Assembly: GCA_964035795.1 (NCBI GenBank)
Contig: OZ038322.1
Location: forward strand, 16,539,447 to 16,603,446
DNA length: 64,000 bases
Direction: 5' to 3'
Origin: Pterobdella sp. o SKG-2022
Lineage: Eukaryota; Annelida; Clitellata; Hirudinida; Piscicolidae
Made by a program: the position numbers and the translations under genes. This document shows, piece by piece, positions 29,201 through 38,700 of this stretch; the first letter of the stretch is position 1, and each line of letters starts with the position of its first letter. The notes beneath the pieces are model-generated. The model saw only the letters and a program-made list of their open reading frames with translations. It ran no database searches and was not told the origin of the DNA.

Positions 29201-29866
29201 AATATGCCTAAAACTGTACATGAAAATTGCGTTACCCCTGAACAAGAACAGCAAAATTTAATTCAACAAAGACACCAGAGAATATCTCCTAATATTTCTG
29301 CATTGTCGAACAACACGCCACACACCGATATCAATTACATGACTCAACAACAGCATCACAGACCCTACCTTACAGGCCATAAAGCTAGCAAAACACCAAA
29401 AACAACTACAAATTTTTGGCTTTACAATACATCAAAATACCAGCAGCCATTAAGACAAGAAATAGACAATCTACAGCATCAAAGCATCCTCCAACAACAA
29501 TTAAACTACCAAGAACTTGAATATCCTCAATTCCACGCCTATCCACATCAAAATCACCCTAACTATCTTCAAACTCTACAAAATCACTCACACAATGTGA
29601 ATCAAATTTATCATTTAAATTACTCTCAACAACATCAACAACTCACCAACTGGCTAGCCAGTATAAATCAACTAAAAAATGCCGACAAATTCGTCGAGAA
29701 CAACATTATTTCGTTAGACGCCGTCCTGAAACTCAACTCTGGTGATTTGGACGCCATGTTAATATATGACCCCGAAGACAGGAAAAAAATTTTAAATTCA
29801 ATTCTCTTATATAAAACCGCTGCAAAATACCAACTCACTCGAAAACAGCCGACTTTGCTCGCTTAG
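5457..29866 (+). CDS. Eph: Eph receptor tyrosine kinase (18 exons, signal-peptide exon not found)
   Basis: This is a receptor for membrane-bound ephrins, signalling through a cytoplasmic tyrosine kinase at cell contacts. Exons: 5457-5533, 7794-7859, 7978-8092, 9474-9949, 10138-10483, 15263-15418, 16389-16560, 16715-16857, 17313-17743, 19197-19269, 19967-20086, 24956-25099, 26249-26664, 27395-27493, 28005-28127, 28278-28472, 28609-28772, 28837-29866. Phases agree at every junction, giving about 1,448 codons against about 1,000 usual. Order of domains: ephrin-binding ([31 protein letters not shown]), Cys-rich ([21 protein letters not shown]), two FN3, transmembrane (exon 11), juxtamembrane [11 protein letters not shown], kinase, SAM. 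Kinase residues are intact: GEGEFGNV, VAVK, HRDLAARN (split across exons 14/15), DFG, EYTT. The extra length comes from Asn/Lys/His-rich inserts in FN3-2, in the kinase N-lobe, and before the SAM domain. Family assignment is very secure; exons 3/4 and exon 10 borders are less so. Confidence 0.93.
8160..8240 (+). repeat. tRNA-like relic (pol III A and B boxes)
   Basis: TGGCTTGGTTGG at 8176-8187 resembles an A box and GCTTTGAATCC at 8220-8230 resembles a B box. Their starts are 44 bases apart, as in a tRNA, and GCTT/AAGC can form a four-pair D stem. The flanks do not form an acceptor stem and the T arm is poor, so this is not a working tRNA. It is most likely the head of a tRNA-derived SINE or a tRNA pseudogene, lying in Eph intron 3. 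Chance is possible in AT-rich DNA. Confidence 0.25.
11641..11701. repeat. (ATT)n microsatellite at the 3' end of the retrotransposon
   Basis: An uninterrupted run of about 20 ATT units. On the minus strand it reads (TAA)n and directly follows the end of the retrotransposon, so it is best read as that element's simple-repeat 3' tail, which many non-LTR elements use in place of poly(A). Confidence 0.9.
11702..13680 (-). mobile_element. Decayed, 5'-truncated non-LTR retrotransposon with restriction-like endonuclease (R2/NeSL-like)
   Basis: Reading the minus strand from 13680 downwards there are: a reverse transcriptase palm ([56 protein letters not shown] with the catalytic YMDD), a thumb/connector part ([31 protein letters not shown]), a Cys/His knuckle ([20 protein letters not shown], near 12250-12300), and a C-terminal restriction-like endonuclease core ([21 protein letters not shown]). 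The knuckle plus PD-(D/E)XK arrangement after the RT is that of R2/NeSL/HERO-type elements. The copy is dead: the frame shifts near 13450, near 13060 and near 12600, and a TGA at 12097-12099 interrupts just before the endonuclease Pro-Asp. The 5' half is missing. It sits antisense in Eph intron 5. Confidence 0.88.
14128..14257. repeat. (ATT)n microsatellite with TCA and GTT variants
   Basis: About 130 bp of ATT units broken by ATC at the left and followed by six TTG units near 14227-14247. It produces a spurious poly-isoleucine ORF on the minus strand. Like the array at 11641 it could be the tail of a lost retrotransposon copy, but no element is recognisable beside it. Confidence 0.9.
17744..19196. 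other. Eph intron 9
   Basis: AT-rich intron between the bulk of FN3-2 and the small exon at 19197-19269, which supplies its last strand ([16 protein letters not shown]). A pyrimidine-rich acceptor-like site at about 18590 is followed by 21 open bases and a donor, but the piece is too short to support. Nothing else seen. Confidence 0.6.
20087..24391. other. Eph intron 11, first part, with one exon-like island
   Basis: Mostly AT-rich filler. At 23565-23654 there is a 90-bp open piece with an acceptor-like CTAG before it and CAG|GTTCAA after it. It reads [20 protein letters not shown] and then SKAMGHSQQ, in phase 0 at both ends, so it could follow exon 9 (phase 0). I cannot tell whether it is an alternative Eph exon, part of a nested gene, or chance. 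Confidence 0.3.
24392..24811 (+). CDS. Candidate alternative Eph transmembrane exon and stop-containing tail exon
   Basis: Within intron 11 a 100-bp open piece (24392-24491) encodes [20 protein letters not shown] followed by [12 protein letters not shown], a full membrane span with a basic stop-transfer end. It begins in phase 1 after an ATAG acceptor, the phase at which exon 10 ends, and ends in phase 2 at AAAAA|GTACCG. A second piece begins in phase 2 after TTATCAG at 24748 and reads [20 protein letters not shown], then TAA at 24809. Joined to exon 10 these give a membrane-anchored receptor without kinase or SAM. The acceptor with the best pyrimidine tract (before 24446) gives a span too short on its own. 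Splice sites and frame are seen; use is inferred. A nested small membrane-protein gene is the main alternative. Confidence 0.4.
25100..26248. other. Eph intron 12
   Basis: AT-rich intron splitting the kinase glycine loop (GEG|EFGNV). Nothing recognisable inside it. The acceptor GTGCTTTTTTGCAG is strong. Confidence 0.8.
26665..27394. other. Eph intron 13
   Basis: AT-rich intron between LDTFLR and ANEGVF of the kinase. The reading frame happens to stay open for about 180 bp past the donor, which makes the exon look longer than it is; alignment to other Eph kinases places the donor at CGA|GTTGGT. Confidence 0.8.
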
Positions 29867-32280
29867 TTACCTCTTAATAGTTTATGCGGCACAACATCCT
29901 ACCCCACAATGTTTGTATCGATCATTTCGCCAATTTTCGTCATTGCTGATGTATTACTTCTGCTTAATTTTTCTTAAAATTACAACCGAAAAGCGGCTTT
30001 ATTCAATGTTTTTTTGGTATTTAAGTGACATTTTAAAACAATTAGTTCTCATCCATGATTACTTGTTTCTCGATTTTTGATTATTCACTGTTTTTGCTTT
30101 TCTAATAATCCTCTCATAAACAAACTAGAATACATCCTCATTAATCTTTTGGAAATATCATTATTGTATTTGTTTTACATTCATATTCTTTCGCATTACT
30201 GTTCCTATATCTTTTGTAAATATATCGCAGCATATTTTTTCATGTTTAAAATAACATCATATTTAAACGTTTTGACAGCATCAAGGCTTCTGAATCGGGT
30301 CTGAAGAGTCATCACAATGTAAATTTCAAAATAGATTTATTCTCTATTAGATTGATCAACAGTTCGAGGGACAATTAAAATCGTCTCAGCATTTAAACTA
30401 TTAGTTTAATTGAATATTCTATAATTCACTGACATGGGTACGGTTCTAAGCACACTATAACTTTATTCAAACTGTTTCCACGCTCTGTTCTGTTAATTAT
30501 TCCAAATAGTTTTTAATTAAGTCTTATTTGAAAATAGTTTTATGTCATTTTTCATTCGTAATGGTAGTTAACCAAGCGACTAGAAGTAATCTCTGTCGTC
30601 GTTAGCCCTCTACAAACTTGACAGCTTGAACTTTTGAGACTAATAGAAACAGTCGTATATAATATAATTTTCACCTTAGTTGCTAAAAATCCTATTTTTA
30701 ATCTATTTTTATAGTCATTAAATATTCTTTACGTAAATTTTTCCCACAATGTAAATACTAAAAATAACTTGCAAGATATATGAGTTGGTTGTAAATATTG
30801 ATGTTTTGTGTTAGCTAGTACTTTACCATCACATCTTGGCATAATAAATAAACATTTGTTTCTAAACCCACCATTTAATTATAAATTAGTTTGAAGAAAA
30901 TTTTATTCGTTTAATTTCTCTTAATTAATAATTTAAATTAGGTATGTATATAATGTAACGCTTACAGTTCAAGTCTGCATCTTATAAGCAATAACCACGC
31001 GATCGCCCTATACAATCCATTAATGTATCATTACTTACCGCTTTCCAAAATACTCTTCATTTCAGAATACTCCAATTTTGATTCAGTAAAGTTGTCGCTT
31101 TTCAAAATTAAACACTTAAATAGCACTAATTAAACATTTGCCGACCTGTTTAGAATGTTTAATGAAGGGTATATACCAAAATGAACTTTGAAATTAGTAA
31201 AATTTTATAACAAACATTTATGTTGCTTTTTGAATTGTACATAAATGGAGTTTTTAGTTTTGTCATATTGATTTCGAATGCGGACTAACGCTATGCAGAT
31301 CAACTTTGTTTCCGTCATCTTTTTCCGTTTATTCATCCATTTATTATGTTTGGTTTTTGGAAAATAATATCTTTTATGTTCAATATTTTTGTTTTATGGA
31401 TTTATCTTATCTCAAAAGATCAACTGAAACGAGTTAAAATCAAAAATTGAATGAAAATATTTTTTTGAGCAAAATTTCATTGTTTGTTACATTTTATATG
31501 AGACTTAAGTATTGTTTTGCCTCGAACCGCCTAGATCGTTTTTATTTTGAATTACAAATTAAATTTTCTCATTAGTGAACAATGTTTATTAATCATTTTT
31601 GAATCTTTTCATAACGTTACACATTAAACTGATAAATATTAAGTATATTGAATGCATAAAAACATTCTATTAATATTTTATTGTTGTCTTTACCAATGGA
31701 TAGCATTCAATATCCATCCATCTAACTCTGAAGCCATTTTACATTGAGAGCGAGCAAGAATAGTCTTCAAACTGAATGTTTAATTCAAAAATTTTGTATT
31801 ATTTTTGGTGTAGTTTATTTTTACAAAATTATTTGAAAAGTTCCTTTTCAAAAATTTCATGCTATCTTTTTGTATTGAGTTCATCAGCGCATGAGTCATA
31901 ATGAATTAATGCTTATTATCATGGCAAGTATGGCTAGTATCGGAATTATTTAGTAAATAAAAAAATTTTTAATTTTTGAATGTATAAAAATAAAAATCGA
32001 TAGAATATATTCGAGGTTTCAATCAAATAAGTCACGGACGAAATTTTTCATGCATAAAATTAAAGTATCATAAAGAGTTGAAAGATTTTTCTAAAAATCC
32101 TTTTCAAATATTTAAACCGCAATTTTATTTACAAAATGGTATAAATCACGTTATATTAAATTACAATGTTATTTAGAAAAAAAACAACCGAATAAAAACA
32201 GTTACCCTTACAATCCCAAACTAACATAACTCCAGAAAAAAACTGAACTACAGATCTAAACCCCACTAAAAAGCTATGAA
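29867..32280. other. Eph 3' region and intergenic space before the convergent RNFT-like gene
   Basis: No ORF is supportable here. Overlapping AATAAA signals at 30843-30852 are the best candidate for the Eph polyadenylation signal, implying a 3' UTR of about 1 kb. On the minus strand an AATAAA (plus-strand TTTATT at 32124-32129) lies about 155 bp past the RNFT-like stop codon. The two genes are convergent. Confidence 0.55.
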
Positions 32281-34978
32281 TCAGAAAAATTGAAATAATC
32301 TTGATGTGGATCCGTTTCTGTACTTAATATAATGTAATAGCTTGGTGTTGCATACGGGACAGTGCTTATCAATGTCCAAATATGAAGAGATGCATTCCCC
32401 GCAAAACGTGTGCTGCGTGTTAAGTTGGTTGCAAGTTTACTTTTTAAAATAGCAATCTTATAAAGATATTTTTCTCAAATCTCTTACTCATACACATTTC
32501 TTGGAAAATACTTTATTCAACAAAAAAAACGGTATTATTGAACTTATTTCCGAAGCTCAGCAGTGCATATATAAAAGAAATATTGAATAAAAAATAAAAT
32601 TAGCTGGTTATTTAGTTATTACTCAAATTAATAATCCATCTGAAAGAAATTTACACAAAACTAAGACTATATAAGACAAAACATTAAAAAGATAGAATGA
32701 TCACCTACCCCGCATTGGGTGGTCTTGGGTGACTGTAAGGCTTGATGGCAGATAGAACATATATTTATCGCCCCTCCCATAACACCTGTGCTTGCCCTCA
32801 GGTTCTTTAGAAAAGAATTTATATTATTTATTATCACCGTTATAGAGCGCTAAATTAAGCCAAAACAAAAGAGTTAAGATTTACTTGTTAGTCTACGAAT
32901 AGTGGCAAAATATAACGCAAAGTTTAAAAGTATATAACAATAATAATTCTTTATCAACTGAAAAGAAACTTAGCTTTTCGACATTTTTTTGGTTTCACAA
33001 AGCATATACTATGATTTACAATACCATTAATATTTGGATATATCGAAAAGCTTAGTATTTTCAGTTAATAAATCAGACGAACTATTTGATTTGAACCAAA
33101 CGTCTATATGATTAGAAATTTTTATACTCAAAAATAAGATTTGTATACAAATAATGATTTTTATACATAAATACTATAATTTTTGCATGAATAATATGAT
33201 CTTCACTTGAATAACTGTGATACGATATTAAACAGAACTTCATAATACTCATCATTCAATAATGATAAAACTAATAAACTAAAATCTCGATGTAAAATAC
33301 TAGCTCTAAAAAAAATTAAAATCTACTCATAAATTAGTTATTGACTCATACGTTCTCAATAAAATGTAATGGTTACATCGGGTGAGATGAAGAGTAAGCA
33401 GATACTGATAAGCTCTTTAAACTTGCTGTATACCTGCAACGACTGAAAAAAATTTCTAGTTTCATATGTGTGCAATTTTATGAAGGTTATATGCCTTTAT
33501 TTTTATTTATTATCCTGATTAGATCTCTTTTTTTGGAGTTTTTTAAGGCATGAAGCTTTTAGTAAGTGGGACTTATTAAGTAATAACAAATGCATATAAT
33601 ACCACACATTTTAAATGCATAGTAATAACATAATGGAAAACCCACTTTGCATGCAGAGTATGCTGTGAAGAGGATTATACATAGCCATGAAAGGGATAAG
33701 CCATCATCACTATACAATAAGAAGGAGACCCATGGACGAATTGGAATGATACAACGATAAAATTGACTTGATACCTCCAACAGCTGGCAATACTCACCCT
33801 ATGAATGTGGTGTTGAAAATTTATGGTTGTTAAAATATAGAAAAGATCATTGTGTACAATTTTTGAAAATTAATCTATAATTGTATGATAACATTAAAAT
33901 AAAATGAACCTTTTGTTTGTTGAAAAGAAGGAAAGTAGGTAGGATGGTGTTGAAGAGGACTTTGAGAAGCATGGTTGCAAATATAATACAAAAATCATTC
34001 AACAGTAGAACCCAAGCTAGAGTAGCCACTCCAGTCATGTTCAAGGAAACTGATTGCAAATAAAAACTGTTTTGATAAAACAAATATTCATATCAACCTT
34101 AAATTTGAGAAAAATTTTCAACTTTATCATGAAAATTTCAAATTATTTTATTCCATTCACTTTAAAAGAGAAATTTACGATATATGATTAAAGTGTTTTC
34201 GAAGTTATGAAACCTTCTATATAATGTTTGCTCTGAATAAACTGAAACAATTGAAATGATGTTGAGAATAAGAATGCTGATTATGAATAAAGTTTCAAGT
34301 AATTGTTTTCCTCTTTTCAGCCCCTGAAAAAAAAAATTTAAGTTTGAACATACAACTTCATTGAATGATGTTGATAGTTTTTATGACTATAAGTTAAACT
34401 TCTTGGTACTATAATTTTTTAAAGCATTATTATAGAAAATAAATTTACTTTTGGAAGCAACAAATTCATAACAGAAGTATTACAATGTGCAAAAGTTGCA
34501 TGTAAAAACAGAAACATCAATAAACCTGCAAGAAAATCTCAGTTGTATTTAAAAAAGAATTTGAAAAAATATTTCACTTCATAATTTCAAAAATTTCAAT
34601 TCAAAAATGGAGAAAAATGTGGAAAAAAGTTTTGAATTTTGAAATTCAAATCTAAAATCAACAATTCAAACCTGTATAATGTTCAGAGCCTATTTTAATG
34701 AAAAGAATTAAGGCAAAAGGAAGCAATGAAAAGAAATAAAGTTTGAATGAATTGAAGAAATCTTCATATTGTTCTTTACGTTCTTTATATTCTTTATTTT
34801 CGTTTTTTTGACGTTGTAAATAATGTATAAAAGTATTTATGTCTTCTTGAGAACGAGGATTCAAAGTGTAAACAGGGTCTTGAACATTGTAGTCTGACAA
34901 GGTTTTTCTTACAGAACTTTGATATAGTTGTTCTGACGGAGTGAAATTTTGAGGCCATTTCAATCTTTGTTCAGACAT
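32281..34978 (-). CDS. RING finger and transmembrane domain protein (RNFT1/RNFT2-like E3 ligase)
   Basis: A multi-pass membrane E3 ubiquitin ligase; mammalian RNFT1 acts at the ER. Eight exons read downwards: 34978-34672, 34525-34449, 34323-34214, 34066-33910, 33783-33646, 33442-33377, 32804-32709, 32412-32281, all phase-consistent, 360 residues (family about 435-445). The start is the first ATG of exon 1 (MSEQRLKWPQNF). Hydrophobic spans occur in exons 1-6 (for example LYFFSLLPFALILFIKI, LFIISILILNIISIVSVY, GVATLAWVLLLNDFCIIFAT). The C-terminal RING has all eight ligands: ICSIC, then CGHTFCGEC, then CPVC. The final YRNGSTSRLFQFF matches the distinctive RNFT ending (W/Y-x-DG-ATS-x-x-FQ-x-Y), which is what separates it from other membrane RING proteins. 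The N-terminus is shorter than in vertebrates. Convergent with Eph. Confidence 0.9.
32951..33071. repeat. Imperfect inverted repeat with AAGCTTTTCGATAT core
   Basis: In the intron between exons 6 and 7 of the RNFT-like gene. The left arm at 32951-32984 (TTATCAACTGAAAAG... TTAGCTTTTCGACAT) is the near reverse complement of 33038-33071, with a few mismatches and a small gap, around a spacer of about 55 bp. The inner core AGCTTTTCGATAT is also the inner core of the hairpin at 36418. Confidence 0.75.
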
Positions 34979-36417
34979 TTAGTATTGCAAAAGTAATAAT
35001 GTCAAAAAAAATTTTAACAAATTTGTGAGAATATATTTCAAAAATATATTTTTGTTTTATTATACATGTTTAAATTTGATGTTCCTTCGTAAACTATTTA
35101 AAAACGATAAAATATTTTGTAAACAAAAAAATAGGTAGAAACAGTGATGGGTAGCTAAAGTTGTTTTATAAAATAATTGTTTTTTAAAAAGTTTTTAAAA
35201 ATGAGATTTATTTTAATTTTGGAAAATTTTGAATTTTATGTAATTATTTATTAAAAGTGTTACAATAGCATAATTACAAGAAAATATTACGGATTAAATG
35301 AGGCATAATAATTGAGTATCAATTGCCAACGAGAGTGATGTTTGTGTTATTTATAGACCCGTATAACTCCAAAAGATTATACATGTATACTATCAATCTT
35401 ATAGTTTTAGTTGAAAGATTCACACTAGTGTCAAATCTTACATGTTTTCACGTCATTGTTGACAAGTATTCGCTCAATTGAACGTGGGTATGCGGTTGTT
35501 TCTTGGTGACATACAGATGTCAGTATGGTGATGAGTTTGGGAAATAGAGGCATGTTGGTTCAAAGGTATGTTGTGTTGATCTGACTGGGTTCTATAAGTG
35601 TTTTGTTTCCTCTAAATTTCAGTTATTTTTGAAATAATAATTTATAGCCGATTAGAAATACTTTATAAGTTTTGAAACAAAAACAAGGGACATGAATGTT
35701 TGATAGAGATGTATTTCAGTTTTAAACAATGATTGAAATGTGGTATCTTTTATTTTAAAAGTAAAAATTTATTATAATTTGAAAAATTCTAAATGAAACA
35801 TACATAATTTGATAATTTTTTTAGAACAACCAATAATTCTTTTAATTATTAACTCATTGTTATGTGTCATAACGTTGATCTTTTATTAAACCTAGAGGAA
35901 AATTCTTCATAAAAGTCAATTACATAATATATAATGAATTCTTCCTATATTTCATGGCACGATCATGAAAGTCTTCAAAATCAAATCAAGAACTCATCAA
36001 CAACAGCAAAACCCTTTTGAGATTTCAATGACGCGAGGTGCTAAATTTCAACGATATTATTTCTCTTTCAAATACATCAGTTCAATATCAGAATCTGCCA
36101 ATATTACTTTTTTAAAAGAGAAGTTATGCCCAAAAACCATAAATATGCATATTAAATTTTTTAAAATGAATTTTTATTAAAGAATTGAAGCTATCTCGCT
36201 TATTTGTTTACTTGTCTCAATAGTGCATGCAAGTTACAAACGAAGAGACGGTTAATAACCATGAAAGATTGTCAGACTATTTGTATTTGTCTGTATTGTT
36301 GTATGTTATGTTATATAACATACACATATATATGTCTATTCGGGTTTCAATCTATGTAAATGCTTCATTAATAGAATTTATTGTTTTAGTTGTGAATAAT
36401 TAGCCTCAAAATTGTGG
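34979..36417. other. Intergenic region upstream of the RNFT-like gene
   Basis: Divergent space to the left of the hairpin. At 35525-35565 a short plus-strand open piece beginning with ATG (MVMSLGNRGMLVQ) is preceded by an acceptor-like ACATACAG and followed by a strong donor, AAAG|GTATGT, in phase 2. It could be a 5' exon of an unidentified plus-strand gene; no phase-2 partner exon was found. The ORF at 35965-36180 looks like chance. Confidence 0.35.
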
Positions 36418-36561
36418 ATCATTAAAACACGACAATATTTGAATTTCATTTTGACGAAGCTTTTCGATATATTCTATATCATCATCAAGTAACTAGTTAT
36501 ATAATATATCGAAAAGCTTCGTCAAAATGAAAAATTCAAATATTGTCGTGTTTTAATGATA
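36418..36561. repeat. Long foldback hairpin (arms about 57 bp, loop about 28 bp)
   Basis: Left arm 36418-36474 runs ATCATTAAAACACGACAATA ... to ...AAGCTTTTCGATATATT. Right arm 36503-36561 is its reverse complement, differing only by two extra T/A pairs in the run near TTGAATTT/CATTTT. The loop contains AACTAGTT. Such arm identity in intergenic AT-rich DNA implies recent formation or selection. Possible identities are a foldback/MITE element, or a structured RNA such as a siRNA/miRNA-type precursor if transcribed. Confidence 0.9.
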
Positions 36562-38700
36562 TACTTATTATTTTAGATTCATCATATCATAGAAGACTAG
36601 TTAATTATACATATGAAACATACAAAGTGAAACAAGTTATTCAGAAAAGAAGCTAGTGAAACTGTGAATTTTGTACGCTATATGAAAATTATAATAATAA
36701 TACTGAGTTCATATTTATCATTATGTTTAAGGAGTGTTTTTCTACAACTTATAACTCAACCTTCAATAGTACTTATGAAAATTTTGCTTCAGGAATGAAG
36801 AAATTGAGAATATACTTCAAAACTTCTTGCTCAAATCAATATTGGCTATGAAGCCAGTAAAAGCTTTCGTTAACCCATGATTCACTGTGTCCATTATACG
36901 ATTTTACATTAAAAAATACTAATTATTATGTAGTTTTTCATATATATATTTTTATAATTACTCTATATTCATTTGAAGAAAACAATTAAAGTTTTTTTAA
37001 AAAACTTAAAGTACCGTTTTTGAAATACTACACATCAACAGATTGTAAACTTCTTTTGAATCATCAAGACAAATTGTCATTAGGAACGGCAGATATTATT
37101 TTTTAAAATTAACATTTTTTTGGGTTATTTTTAGAGGTTTTACAAAGATTTTTAAACTTAATTTAAAACTTTTTAAAAATTAAAAATAGAGTAAAATAAG
37201 TTATCATTATTTTTAAAAAAGTTTTTAAAAACCATTGAAAATGTTAAAAAGTGGAAATTAAAGCTCTTTATTTTGCTTTATTAGATGATAATGATAAACA
37301 AACTTATCTCTCTCTGTATTTTGTTTGTGTTACGAGATTCTACAAAGGTTCATAATTGCTTTCAAATAAATATCGTTAGCACGCTTTAAAACGTATAAAC
37401 AAGCCAGAACCTCTTCAATACTAAATAAATACTGAGTTATAGGATGTTTGAAACTTTATCAATCCTGATTATTACTTTGAACCTTAGTTAATACTTGGTC
37501 AAAAAGTCAAAAATAAGCCTCAAATTAAAGGCTTTTTGCTACTTGGGTGCTAGTTTTCAACACTTTTCTTCAGTTTTCTTGACATTTTCTCTGTTATTAG
37601 TAACACTGTGCTGATAATTTTTACCTCAAAGTTTTTCCATTCACTTTCAAAAGTTTCAATATTTTTATTAAATTCAGCATTTTTTATGAATTCTTATCAA
37701 ATTTTCATTCATTTAAAATTTAATATAAATAATTTTCCATATTTTTATTGATCTATTTGTTCGGTGGACTCCTTACATCTGTCTTTTGACACCCACGTCT
37801 TATATGTTATCAAATAGCCAAATATGAGTTCAGCCGGGTTGATCAATTAAATTATCACTTTAATATCCACTCAATCGAGAATTATTTTATGCTCATTTAT
37901 ATATATCTTTAAATAGTGCTTGACAGTCTGTATTGATTAGTTGAATTTTCAGTTTTTGAAGTATTTTTTTAGAAAATAGTTTTTTAAACTTGTTTGCAGT
38001 ATTTTTGTGAACATTTCATGCACTTCTCTTAAATATCCCTTCTAAATTGAAACTTATCATATTTGAATACAACCACCTCAAGACAATTTAAATTGTCGAT
38101 AGGTTCAACTTTATTAGATAGTTAGTTGATAATTAATAAGTATATAAGCTTTATTGAGTTCCGAAGCATTGTGATTCAGGATGGAATTGCCAAATTCTGG
38201 TTTTGCTCGGTGGTATAGTTAAACTTGAAAATTTTCGTGTTTTATTTTCATCTTTTATTTACTAAGCCTTTGTTTTAATCCAATCTCATTATTTTTTGTG
38301 TGTTTGTAATTATGTGTGTTCAGCTTGTATGGGGTATTTTAATTTTGGTAGCGTGTTAAAACCATTAAACATAGCTTGGTGGTCTGAATTTTAAAAACTG
38401 TTTCTCTATATAGCTTCAAACTAGTTATTGAATACACTGCATAAATGCATTTTTTTGTTATTTCAATGAGCTCTTAATGAGTAATAGAGGTCGTATTATC
38501 TTTTTAATGAAAAGTAACATATTCTACTATTTATTTCGAGATTAATTAACCATAAAATTTGAATTAGAAAAGCACGAAAAATTAAAAATTTTGTATTAAA
38601 ACGAATTTTTTTGATAGACTTTTCACATCTTTCAATAATTACTTGTGAATCTCCCTAAGTTTAATCACAACAAATTTAACGCACATTCATCAAAATTTCA
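36562..38700. other. Intergenic DNA, nothing recognised
   Basis: About 2.1 kb of AT-rich DNA without a supportable ORF, RNA gene or element. ATATATAT-type runs occur near 36940. Confidence 0.6.

Noticed and set aside
31515..31545. GGTTCGAGG box-B-like sequence on the minus strand
   Set aside because: No A box at the right distance and no cloverleaf arms, so not a tRNA.
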